Shown: piece by piece, positions 1-6,662 of the stretch
How the letters are laid out: each line of letters opens with the position of its first letter
Position numbering within the stretch: the first letter of the stretch is position 1
Source: Methanobacteriota archaeon
GTDB taxonomy: Archaea > Thermoplasmatota > Poseidoniia > Poseidoniales > Poseidoniaceae
Length of the DNA: 10,488 bases
Direction of reading: 5' to 3'
Assembly: GCA_002727515.1 (NCBI GenBank)
Contig: PBXF01000044.1
Coordinates: forward strand, 42,683-53,170
Made by a program: the position numbers and the translations under genes
The notes under the pieces: model-generated
What the model saw: the letters and a program-made list of their open reading frames with translations, nothing else
Told to the model about the DNA's origin: nothing
Database searches by the model: none

Positions 1-380
1 GTTGAATCCCAGTTGGAAGGCTGCCTGTAATTGTATTCTTGTAAATTAGAGAAACCGTCTCCGTCTGGATCACCAATCGCTCCATCGTCATTTGATGCAG
101 AAAGCGGGTCTAATCCATATTGCCATTCCCATCCATCTGGTAGTTGATCGTTATCAGAATCCCAGTCATTTGGCTGGGTGTTTATCAAATATTCAAGTCC
201 GTATGTTAGACCATCTCCATCTTGGTCTGTATTAGCTAGAGCTGTGAACGAAACAAATTCTATAGTTGCCAGTGATGAAAACAACATTAACAATGCCAAA
301 CCGATAGACTTGACCGCATTATTGTCTATTTCCCTCAATAATTTGGGGCGCGCCGATGCTTGAATGGAGGTCATATGCAT
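1..380 (-). CDS. Secreted protein with calcium-binding DxDxDG repeats (N-terminal part, cut by the left edge)
   Basis: This minus-strand frame is open from the ATG at 380-378 to the window edge, about 126 codons, and continues outside. A second ATG lies at 374-372. An in-frame TAG lies five codons upstream of the first ATG, so the true start is close to these. The N-terminus has about 25 polar residues, then a hydrophobic stretch ([17 protein letters not shown]...) ending in ALA|NT, a likely signal peptide. The exported part has acidic repeats of the thrombospondin type 3 / EF-like kind: [27 protein letters not shown] and [13 protein letters not shown]. Such repeats bind calcium in extracellular proteins. 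The gene follows the surface protein at 472-3369 on the same strand, with a 91-base gap containing a hairpin. No enzymatic domain is visible in this part, so the function is unknown. No clear ribosome binding site precedes the start. Confidence 0.8.
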   Translation of the reverse strand, partial: MHMTSIQASARPKLLREIDNNAVKSIGLALLMLFSSLATIEFVSFTALANTDQDGDGLTYGLEYLINTQPNDWDSDNDQLPDGWEWQYGLDPLSASNDDGAIGDPDGDGFSNLQEYNYRQPSNWDS

Positions 381-447
381 TGCTACCACTAACTACTGCC
401 TGTTTTGGAAGCACTTAAGGGAAATGGAACAATGTTCATACAAAATA

Positions 448-465
448 TTCCCCCTTTAGGGGGAA
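448..465 (-). terminator. GC-rich hairpin after the surface protein gene
   Basis: A perfect 7-bp stem (TTCCCCC / GGGGGAA) closes a 4-base TTTA loop. On the minus strand it begins six bases after the TGA stop of the surface protein gene and is followed by TATTTTG. This looks like an intrinsic-type terminator or a 3'-end stabilising structure separating two same-strand genes. Archaeal termination usually depends on T-runs more than hairpins, so the function is an inference. Confidence 0.45.
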
Positions 466-471
466 AATCAA

Positions 472-3369
472 TCAAAGTTCTTCCAATTCTTCTAAAAGTT
501 CGAGGTCGTCTTCCTCTTCTTCTTCGTCTGTGACTGGCTCTGGAATATCAACTAATTCCGATGACATCTTTTCGATCTCTAATCTCTCTTCATACTCCTG
601 TTCTAGAAGGCGAGCACTTGCTTGTCCTCTTCGGTATACAGCAATCAAGGCAACAAGTAGAATGCCAACATACAGACCTATTGTTTGAGGGCTCTGGAAA
701 TCAAGTGCAGCGCTAATAATACAGTCTAAACCTTCACACGTCGTTGTAAAAGTAAAGATTGGAGTTTGTTTCAACCCTTTCGTACTGATATTCTCGTTAA
801 GCGGTTCGACTGATAGTACCACTTCTGCATTTCTTCCAGCGACGATATCATCTGGAGCAGTCAAAATCAATGTGAATTCGTCAGTTCCAAAGGCTGGAAT
901 AGTTAGTAGGATTGTATTTCCACTATCTGATGAGCCGCCTGTTGTGAAACTAGCAGCCCAGCCATCAGGTAATTTTTGTGCAGAAATAATTACATCCAGT
1001 TCTACGTTATTTGAATTCTCGACACGGAATTCTATGTTTTGTTCTTGATTTGGCAAGAACGGAATAAGTTCAGGTATTCTCTCGACGAATATACGTCCTT
1101 GTTTGAGGGACTCTTTGACTTCAATCTTGAGTGGCAAATCAAAGTATCTTGGTTCATCATCGCCTTCGGTAAGTTCTTCTGTAACCCTCAGGAACAATGT
1201 ATGATTTCCTGCTTCAACTCTATCTCTCATGTTGATTGTTACTTCAACATCAGTGTATTGGCCTGTTGAAAGACGGATAGCTACTACGTCGCTTCCGTTA
1301 TCATCCACCATTGAATAATCCCATGTTCCATATGAGGGATTACCGGTATCCTCATTGGTATTTTTATCTAGTTTACCTGGAGAAATAAGCCTCCATGTGT
1401 TTTCTCCAGACTCTTCAGTACTATCTGTAATTCGAACAGTGAAACTAACTTCAGAACCTGGTTCAACAGGGCCTACTTTTCCTATTTCTTGACCACCATC
1501 TGAATCTGCTGTTACCTCGGCTAAGATTCCAAATGTTCGATGGACTGTGAACGAAACTCTAGAAATCAAATCGACATCTCCGACGCTGTAACAAGCGATG
1601 GTAACCAATCCGATGTCCACATCATCTCTGTTAGACGGAGGGAATATCTTCAGTTGTAAAGGAAGAATTTCATGAGAACCAACATCGCTAGTTATGGCAT
1701 ACGGTCCTTGTGTAGACAGTGGTTGCTTTGTATCATTGTCGAAAAATTCGAATGTCCAGCTTGAACTTGGTGCTTCCTCAACAATCAATCTGTATTGGTC
1801 TGTATCGAAACCAGCATTGAATAGATCAACGTAAAACTCTGAGCCTTCGAATGATTCTGAGTCTATGTAGTGAGAAAGAGTCTCATCGAACGCATCAGGT
1901 CGGTTTGAATCTGCGATTTCTATTTGATGATCTTCATCTTCATAGACATTCAATCGAGCCTCTTCATAAACACCAACTTCTTCTATTCCAAGAGTGATTT
2001 TCTCTACTACAACCTCTTCTCTTACACCATCGTCATTGTCGATAAATCCACGTGCCCACACTTCAATATTCGGAGGCGTGTCACTTAGGTCGTCCTCAGG
2101 CACTTCAATCGTCAAAGTTGCAATCTTGAATGAGCCCCCGCTACTCAGGTAGTATCCCATAGGCTGATCCCATTCGGGGGCTGGCCAACTTGGAGGTAGC
2201 CCTGTGAATAGTTCAAATTCAACTTCCATTGGTGTGCTGGCTGAGCCTGTGTGTTCAACCATGAATTCAGCAGACGATTGTTGCCCTGGTGCAATCAATA
2301 TATCATCTGATTGATCTACTGGGAGAGAGAGGAACATTCCGTATTCTAGAATTTCAATACCTTGATGATTGTATATCACATTGTGCCCTTGTACATCGAC
2401 GATTTCTAGAGTCAGATTATACTCTCCTGATTGAATTCCTGCGTCATAAGTCCATGTATAATTACCAACCAGACCGTTGTTATCAAGTCTTAAGTCATCA
2501 TCTTCAAATTCCTTATCAAAAACTGATTGAGTGCCAGAGGGACTCGTAAGAACTAGATTTACAGAGTGAATATCATCTCTGCCGAATGCATCCCTTACAT
2601 CAACCGAAAATTGTATTGTCCTGTAATCTGGTCTGTGATTAGGCTCCCATTCTAATTTCTCTGCATCAGTCCAAACTCCTCCAGGAGCATGTACTCTTAC
2701 ACTTGAATCTGCCAATGCATTTGCCTTCATTGCAATTCTTGAAAAACCATTTGCGCTTTCCATATCGCCAAATGCAACAAGTACATCACAATCACCTGCA
2801 CCAATGCCGCCTTGCCCTTCACAGTCTGCAGAGCCATCAATTTGTAGTCTTAATTGCGAGCCTTTTTCGACCTTGAAACCGTCTGCTGGCACAGAGAAGT
2901 AAATTTCGTTCAATGTCCATGAGCAACTGTTTCCTAAGAATCCTGGGGTGCAAGGATCGTTTAATTCGATTGTTTCAGTGTAAGTAGGACCTCCAACTGA
3001 GTTTAATGTGAATGTTAAATCTGCTTTTGAGTTCTCTTGCCCTTGGAATTGTAGATAGACATAGAGTTGTACTTCATTGGAACTACCCTGTCCAAATATT
3101 TGGATGTCACCAATCAAATCATCAGATCTAAACTCAACACCTGAAAGAATACTTGCTTCTTCTTGTGCACCATCAGGTTCTATTGTGGTAATCATACCAT
3201 CACCACCAGAATTACCGGCTTTGTCTAGGAACAGATTGTAAGATTGTAAATTAGCAGGTACTTTTGCGACGACTTCGTTTTCATCAAGGGTTGCATCAGC
3301 AAAATTTGGTGCTGTTGAAGACAATAATAGAATCATCACAATTAGAGGGGCTATCCGTGATTTAACCAT
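472..3369 (-). CDS. Large membrane-anchored surface protein with Ig/NEW3-like beta domains and acidic cytoplasmic tail
   Basis: From the ATG at 3369-3367 the protein is 965 residues. A GTG two codons upstream (3375-3373) would give 967. The N-terminus (about 1-26) is a signal peptide with a hydrophobic core (IVMILLLSS) and a likely cut after FADA. Residues 45-215 form a beta-rich domain with four cysteines (near 140, 149, 183 and 194) that could make two disulfides. Residues 225-345 look like an Ig-like domain. The rest up to about 890 reads as repeated beta sandwiches; the last one (LPDGW..., then LTAPDDIVAG) resembles NEW3/CARDB-type domains. Six NxS/T sequons suggest N-glycosylation. One transmembrane helix (near 893-912) is followed by RR and a 53-residue tail rich in E and D. 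The topology is outside domain, anchor, acidic inside tail. It could be a cell-envelope, adhesion or binding protein. No catalytic motif is visible, and the specific function is unknown. Confidence 0.85.
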   Translation of the reverse strand: MVKSRIAPLIVMILLLSSTAPNFADATLDENEVVAKVPANLQSYNLFLDKAGNSGGDGMITTIEPDGAQEEASILSGVEFRSDDLIGDIQIFGQGSSNEVQLYVYLQFQGQENSKADLTFTLNSVGGPTYTETIELNDPCTPGFLGNSCSWTLNEIYFSVPADGFKVEKGSQLRLQIDGSADCEGQGGIGAGDCDVLVAFGDMESANGFSRIAMKANALADSSVRVHAPGGVWTDAEKLEWEPNHRPDYRTIQFSVDVRDAFGRDDIHSVNLVLTSPSGTQSVFDKEFEDDDLRLDNNGLVGNYTWTYDAGIQSGEYNLTLEIVDVQGHNVIYNHQGIEILEYGMFLSLPVDQSDDILIAPGQQSSAEFMVEHTGSASTPMEVEFELFTGLPPSWPAPEWDQPMGYYLSSGGSFKIATLTIEVPEDDLSDTPPNIEVWARGFIDNDDGVREEVVVEKITLGIEEVGVYEEARLNVYEDEDHQIEIADSNRPDAFDETLSHYIDSESFEGSEFYVDLFNAGFDTDQYRLIVEEAPSSSWTFEFFDNDTKQPLSTQGPYAITSDVGSHEILPLQLKIFPPSNRDDVDIGLVTIACYSVGDVDLISRVSFTVHRTFGILAEVTADSDGGQEIGKVGPVEPGSEVSFTVRITDSTEESGENTWRLISPGKLDKNTNEDTGNPSYGTWDYSMVDDNGSDVVAIRLSTGQYTDVEVTINMRDRVEAGNHTLFLRVTEELTEGDDEPRYFDLPLKIEVKESLKQGRIFVERIPELIPFLPNQEQNIEFRVENSNNVELDVIISAQKLPDGWAASFTTGGSSDSGNTILLTIPAFGTDEFTLILTAPDDIVAGRNAEVVLSVEPLNENISTKGLKQTPIFTFTTTCEGLDCIISAALDFQSPQTIGLYVGILLVALIAVYRRGQASARLLEQEYEERLEIEKMSSELVDIPEPVTDEEEEEDDLELLEELEEL

Positions 3370-3410
3370 GCGCACCGAATTCCCGTCGTCAGTTGACTGT
3401 TAAACCATTT

Positions 3411-3423
3411 TGCATTTAATGCA
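3411..3423. repeat. Palindrome TGCATTTAATGCA, candidate promoter or operator element
   Basis: Six-base arms (TGCATT / AATGCA) flank a central T. On the minus strand it lies about 42 bases upstream of the ATG at 3369. Its TTAA-containing core sits where an archaeal TATA box for a short leader could lie. It may be a TATA element, a regulator site, or chance in AT-rich DNA. Confidence 0.3.
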
Positions 3424-3465
3424 TGAAATATGTGCCTACTGTAGGGATTTTAATGACAGCCAACG

Positions 3466-3509
3466 TAATTTCATAAAAAGAGCAAATGTCGGGTATAAAT
3501 TCATAAAAA
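3466..3509. repeat. 14-base direct repeat TAAWTTCATAAAAA, 30 bases apart
   Basis: TAATTTCATAAAAA at 3466-3479 recurs as TAAATTCATAAAAA at 3496-3509, with one mismatch and a start-to-start distance of exactly 30 bases. Both copies lie upstream of tRNA-Leu. The spacing is close to three helical turns, so paired factor binding is possible, but AT-rich composition makes chance similarity plausible. Confidence 0.45.
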
Positions 3510-3520
3510 TCAAGATTTGA

Positions 3521-3530
3521 AAATATATTT
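3521..3530 (+). promoter_or_regulatory. TATA-like element upstream of tRNA-Leu
   Basis: AAATATATTT lies about 50 bases before the mature tRNA 5' end. If it is a TATA box with the usual archaeal spacing of about 25 bases, transcription would begin near 3550 and leave a short 5' leader for RNase P. An alternative TATA-like site is TATAAAT at 3494-3500. Confidence 0.35.
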
Positions 3531-3575
3531 GATGTCCGTGTAGTTCATTAATTCCCAGCATCGCCCGCAGACTAC

Positions 3576-3661
3576 GCAGGGGTTGCCGAGTCGGTCAAAG
3601 GCGCCGGGCTTAAGATCCGGTCCCAATGGGTTCGTGAGTTCGAGTCTCACCCCCTGCACCA
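3576..3661 (+). tRNA. tRNA-Leu, anticodon UAA, with encoded CCA
   Basis: The cloverleaf is complete. The 7-bp acceptor stem pairs GCAGGGG (3576-3582) with CCCCTGC (3651-3657). A D arm with GCC/GGC pairing follows. The anticodon stem is CCGGG / TCCGG with loop CTTAAGA, which places the anticodon TAA at 3611-3613. The long variable arm (3621-3633, CCC AAT GGG) is that of a type II tRNA, as expected for leucine. The T arm is GTGAG-TTCGAGT-CTCAC. The discriminator base is A3658, as expected for leucine tRNAs, and CCA is encoded at 3659-3661. It reads UUA and, by wobble, UUG. No intron is present. The CCA ends one base before the stop codon of the convergent reductase gene. Confidence 0.96.
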
Positions 3662-4375
3662 CTACGACAGAGACCATCCTCCATCGACAGGAAGTATGTG
3701 CCCAGTGATGTATTCTGCCTCAAACAAAAATTGAACCGCCATAGCAATATCTTCTGGTTTGCCTGACCTCCCCAATGGTACTTTTGCGATAACCGAATCG
3801 AACTTTTCTTGCTCCCATGGAGCGGCTATAATCGCCCCCGGAGCGATTCCATTCACACGTATCTCTGGAGCTAACTCCCCTGCAAGATTCACTATCAGTT
3901 GGCGAAGTGCACCCTTAGTGGCGGTATAATGGGAAAGGTTTGTCCAAGCATGATTCCAACTTGTATCTACAATTCCAATCACTGAGCCTCTTTTCGATTT
4001 CAGTTTTGGAACTAATCCTTGGGTTAAGAAAAACGGAGCATCCAAGTGAACAGCAGAATACCTGCGTAGTTCTTGAGGTGTAACCTTAGAGAAATCCTCC
4101 TCGTCGAAGATTGAAGCATTGTGAATTAGTAAATCTATGCCACCGCTGGCTTCAACCAATTTATGATCGTGGATTTCTTCTATTATTCTGAACAGATCTT
4201 CATCGTTAGTCAGGTCACCTGAAACAATGGCACCCTCTCCTCTAGAAATTACTTGCCTTGCCTGTGTAAGTGACCGGTTACAATGGATAATTACCGCCCA
4301 ACCTTCATCCAGTAATTTGCTAGCTATAACAGCCCCAATCCTTCTAGCCCCACCGGTAATAACTGCGAGTCTCAT
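3662..4375 (-). CDS. Short-chain dehydrogenase/reductase of pteridine reductase (PTR1/FolM) type
   Basis: A 237-residue NADPH-dependent reductase of the SDR fold, of normal family length. The ATG at 4375-4373 is chosen because the Rossmann strand (RLAVITGG) begins at residue 2; the frame continues upstream only to a weak TTG and reads unlike the family there. The cofactor motif TGGARRIG spans residues 7-14; an arginine in this TGxxxRxG form is typical of pteridine reductases and favours NADPH. HNAS lies at 85-88. The catalytic Tyr150 and Lys154 form YxxxK. At the usual Ser position there is Asp137, 13 residues before the Tyr, the same spacing as Asp181/Tyr194/Lys198 in Leishmania PTR1 and as in FolM. 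PG at 179-180 and DGG near the end are conserved SDR elements. The likely role is reduction of dihydropterins or dihydrofolate; a FabG-like ketoreductase is less likely. The stop abuts tRNA-Leu. Confidence 0.88.
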   Translation of the reverse strand: MRLAVITGGARRIGAVIASKLLDEGWAVIIHCNRSLTQARQVISRGEGAIVSGDLTNDEDLFRIIEEIHDHKLVEASGGIDLLIHNASIFDEEDFSKVTPQELRRYSAVHLDAPFFLTQGLVPKLKSKRGSVIGIVDTSWNHAWTNLSHYTATKGALRQLIVNLAGELAPEIRVNGIAPGAIIAAPWEQEKFDSVIAKVPLGRSGKPEDIAMAVQFLFEAEYITGHILPVDGGWSLS

Positions 4376-4382
4376 GGCACAT

Positions 4383-4397
4383 TGTGAGTACTTCACA
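4383..4397. repeat. Inverted repeat TGTGA-GTACT-TCACA, candidate operator
   Basis: Five-base arms pair exactly around a five-base centre, eight bases upstream of the reductase ATG. A dyad of this size in a divergent promoter region is a plausible dimeric-regulator site controlling the reductase, the lipA operon or both. It could also be chance. Confidence 0.3.
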
Positions 4398-4461
4398 GTA
4401 TTGAAACCTCGTAATAAGCCAAAGCGATGTTTTTTGCACTCTATTGCTTCGCATAGGGCAA

Positions 4462-4471
4462 GGGGAGGAGG
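4462..4471 (+). promoter_or_regulatory. Strong ribosome binding site deciding the lipA start
   Basis: The purine run GGGGAGGAGG lies 3-6 bases before the ATG at 4475, depending on which register pairs with 16S rRNA. It selects this ATG over the in-frame ATG at 4496 (residue 8). Confidence 0.75.
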
Positions 4472-4474
4472 AGC

Positions 4475-5404
4475 ATGGGAGTCAAAAAACTGCAAATGGC
4501 TAACACAAGGCCTAGGCTCCCCGAATGGTTCAGGGTAAAGTTACCTTCAGGAGAATTGCAAGAAAAATTCCGTGAGACAAAAGATACTGTAACTGATAAT
4601 ATGTTACATACAGTCTGTCAAGAAGCACGATGTCCGAACATACACGAATGCTGGGCAGCAAAAGATGCTACATTCATGGTAGCTGGACAAGAATGTACCA
4701 GAGGTTGTAGATTCTGTGCTGTTGGAACGATTAAACGGCCGCCGCCGCTAGATGAAAATGAACCAAAAAATCTCGCAGATGCAATAGAATCTATGGGACT
4801 GAATCACGCAGTAATTACTGTAGTAAACAGAGACGACTTAGATGATAGTGGTGCATCCCATTACAGAAAATGTTTGGAAGCTGTTAGAGATAGAACCCCT
4901 GAAGTGACTCTAGAATTGTTGTGTAGCGATTTGGCAGGAGATCACGATGCACTGGCTAGCCTTCTTGATAATCTAGAGTTGGAAGTATTTGCTCACAATG
5001 TCGAATGCGTCCCCAGATTAGATTCTATAGTTCGTGATGCTAGAGCATCATTCGATCAATCAATTGGTATACTCAAGAAAGCAAAAGAACTACGGCCAGA
5101 CATTCTAACTAAATCCTCAATAATGGTAGGTTTAGGAGAAACTGATGATGAGATTTCACACACTCTTGGCTTGCTTAGAGATGCAAAAGTTGACCTGATT
5201 ACAATTGGACAGTATTTGGCACCAAGTGCTAATCATCTGAGAGTTGACAGGTTTCCAGAACCAAGTCAATATAACGACTGGAGCAAAGAAATTGAGGAAC
5301 TTGGATTCCTAGGATGGGCTTGTGGCCCATTAGTTAGGTCATCTTACAAAGCTGGAGAACTATTATCCAAGGCATCGGCAAGGCTTAGAACGGACAAGGA
5401 GTGA
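4475..5404 (+). CDS. lipA: Lipoyl synthase (radical SAM)
   Basis: A 309-residue radical SAM enzyme that inserts two sulfurs into an octanoyl chain on a lipoyl-domain lysine. All cluster ligands are visible. C48, C53 and C59 (CxxxxCxxxxxC) bind the auxiliary sacrificial 4Fe-4S cluster. C74, C78 and C81 (CTRGCRFC) bind the SAM cluster. RSSY at 288-291 is the C-terminal motif whose serine also ligates the auxiliary cluster. Family signatures RDDL.DSGA, HNVECVPRL and the MVGLGETDDEI stretch are present. Length matches bacterial LipA. It opens the operon, seven bases before E1-alpha, so it is probably made together with its target, the E2 lipoyl domain encoded downstream. No octanoyltransferase (LipB/LipM) or lipoate ligase is seen in the window, so the octanoyl donor route must lie elsewhere. 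Confidence 0.97.
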   Translation: MGVKKLQMANTRPRLPEWFRVKLPSGELQEKFRETKDTVTDNMLHTVCQEARCPNIHECWAAKDATFMVAGQECTRGCRFCAVGTIKRPPPLDENEPKNLADAIESMGLNHAVITVVNRDDLDDSGASHYRKCLEAVRDRTPEVTLELLCSDLAGDHDALASLLDNLELEVFAHNVECVPRLDSIVRDARASFDQSIGILKKAKELRPDILTKSSIMVGLGETDDEISHTLGLLRDAKVDLITIGQYLAPSANHLRVDRFPEPSQYNDWSKEIEELGFLGWACGPLVRSSYKAGELLSKASARLRTDKE

Positions 5405-5411
5405 GAGATTC

Positions 5412-6653
5412 ATGTCGGACAAAGATAAGAGCGAAATGGAGACATATGTCGTGCCAGATGCTCCATTCCGACCAGGGGATACCGCTGATTTTGGCGGCAA
5501 ATGGGAAGAAAAGCCCGGCGATTTGAATCGACCTGATCCAATAACATGCAAAACTGAAGATACCGTTGAACATGCAAATGGTTTAATTCGTGTACTAAAT
5601 GATGACGGAACTGCATCTGGTGAGTGGAATCCTCAATTAGATGCTAATGTGCTCATCAAAGGTCTTGAGATGATGATGAGGCTGAGAATCTTTGATGACA
5701 GAATGATAAAAATGCAGAGAACTGGAAAACTTTCATTCTATATGCGCTCTTTTGGAGAAGAAGCTGTTGCTATTGCTCAAACAATGGCGCTAGATGACCA
5801 TGATTGGATATTCCCGTCTTACCGTCAACCTGGTGCACAATTCGTCAGAGGAAGAGATATGGTGAGCATGATTTGTCACTGTATAGGCAACACTGAAGAC
5901 AATATCAAAGGTAGGCAAATGCCAGTTCACTACTCATGGAAAGAAGGCAACTTTATCTCCATCTCAAGTCCTGTTGGAACCCAATTCAGTCAAGCTGTAG
6001 GAGTTGCGATGGCTTCTGCGTACAAAGGCGAAGACCAAGCTACAATTACATGGCTAGGTGATGGTACAAGTGCGCAAGGAGATTTCCATTATGGCCTCAA
6101 CTTTGCATCTGTGTTCAAACCACCTGTTATCCTAAATGTGGTCAATAATCAATGGGCTATTTCAACTCACAAGAACATCGCAACTGGTGGAAAAAATTTC
6201 GCTGCAAGAGGTTTGTCTTATGATATTCCATCATTAAGAGTAGATGGGAACGATTTCCTCGCTCTTTATTCTGTTACAAAATGGGCAAGAGAAAGGGCAA
6301 GGGCAGGCTTAGGGGCGACCTATATTGAAGTGTACACTTACAGAGCAGGGGCGCATTCTTCTTCAGACGACCCAAGTCGATACAGACCTGGAGACGAGTT
6401 TAAGTGTTGGCCAGGTGGAGATCCTGTTGAAAGACTAAAAGAACATTTGATCAAAATTGGTGCATGGTCTGAAGAAAAAGACCAGGAACTAACCGAGCAG
6501 ATAGATTCTGAAGTTATGACAGCGTACAAAAAAGCGTGTGAATACGGTGACCTTGCAAGCGGGCCATTCCCACCAGCATCTACAATTTTCACTGAAGTCT
6601 ACGAGGAAGTTCCTTGGCATCTTCAAGAACAGAGAGAGGAATTAGGTAAGTGA
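5412..6653 (+). CDS. bkdA1: Branched-chain 2-oxoacid dehydrogenase E1 component, alpha subunit
   Basis: A 413-residue thiamine-diphosphate subunit that, with the beta subunit, decarboxylates branched-chain 2-oxoacids and passes the acyl group to lipoyl-E2. The ThDP/Mg motif is GDG at 216-218 with NNQWA starting at 245. YRQ at 137-139 and KGRQMP at 166-171 are conserved in the family. The loop HSSSDDPSRYR (315-325) matches the HSTSDD...YR loop characteristic of branched-chain E1-alpha rather than pyruvate E1. An N-terminal extension of about 80-90 residues before the core is shared with Pseudomonas BkdA1 (about 410 residues) and makes the protein longer than many archaeal homologues. AAGGAG lies at 5396-5401, ten bases before the ATG, overlapping the end of lipA. 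Substrate preference (branched-chain versus pyruvate) is inferred from family resemblance. Confidence 0.94.
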   Translation: MSDKDKSEMETYVVPDAPFRPGDTADFGGKWEEKPGDLNRPDPITCKTEDTVEHANGLIRVLNDDGTASGEWNPQLDANVLIKGLEMMMRLRIFDDRMIKMQRTGKLSFYMRSFGEEAVAIAQTMALDDHDWIFPSYRQPGAQFVRGRDMVSMICHCIGNTEDNIKGRQMPVHYSWKEGNFISISSPVGTQFSQAVGVAMASAYKGEDQATITWLGDGTSAQGDFHYGLNFASVFKPPVILNVVNNQWAISTHKNIATGGKNFAARGLSYDIPSLRVDGNDFLALYSVTKWARERARAGLGATYIEVYTYRAGAHSSSDDPSRYRPGDEFKCWPGGDPVERLKEHLIKIGAWSEEKDQELTEQIDSEVMTAYKKACEYGDLASGPFPPASTIFTEVYEEVPWHLQEQREELGK

Positions 6654-6658
6654 GGTGA
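6652..6658 (+). promoter_or_regulatory. Ribosome binding site overlapping the E1-alpha stop codon
   Basis: The E1-alpha TGA (6651-6653) runs straight into GAGGTGA, a long match to the anti-Shine-Dalgarno sequence, four bases before the E1-beta ATG at 6663. This favours coupled, near-equal translation of the two subunits of the E1 heterotetramer. Confidence 0.7.
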
Positions 6659-6662
6659 TTAT

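Larger units (their letters stand above)
3376..3575. promoter_or_regulatory. AT-rich divergent intergenic region (surface protein / tRNA-Leu)
   Basis: These 200 bases carry no credible gene. They must contain the minus-strand promoter of the surface protein and the plus-strand promoter of tRNA-Leu. Visible elements are a palindrome TGCATTTAATGCA at 3411-3423, a 14-base direct repeat at 3466-3479 and 3496-3509, and two TATA-like stretches (TATAAAT near 3494-3500 and AAATATATTT at 3521-3530). Confidence 0.5.
4376..4474. promoter_or_regulatory. Divergent intergenic region between the reductase and the lipA-bkd operon
   Basis: These 99 bases must hold outward promoters for both directions. I see an imperfect dyad TGTGA-N5-TCACA at 4383-4397, a T6 run at 4430-4435 and the lipA ribosome binding site. 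There is no convincing TATA box on either strand; GTAATAAGCC near 4411-4420 is the best candidate. Confidence 0.4.

Noticed and set aside
178..363. Plus-strand open frame of 61 codons starting with GTG
   Set aside because: It lies antisense to the secreted protein, whose minus-strand frame has a signal peptide and clear DxDxDG repeats.
3576..3661. tRNA gene considered as an integration (att) site
   Set aside because: No integrase gene and no second copy of the tRNA 3' end are visible in the window.
4376..4495. Forty-residue N-terminal extension of the reductase from a TTG start
   Set aside because: It would overlap the lipA start and ribosome binding site, reads unlike the family, and the Rossmann strand begins right after the ATG at 4375.
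4227..4538. Plus-strand open frame of 103 codons across the reductase and lipA start
   Set aside because: Antisense to the reductase and in another frame from lipA; no family resemblance.
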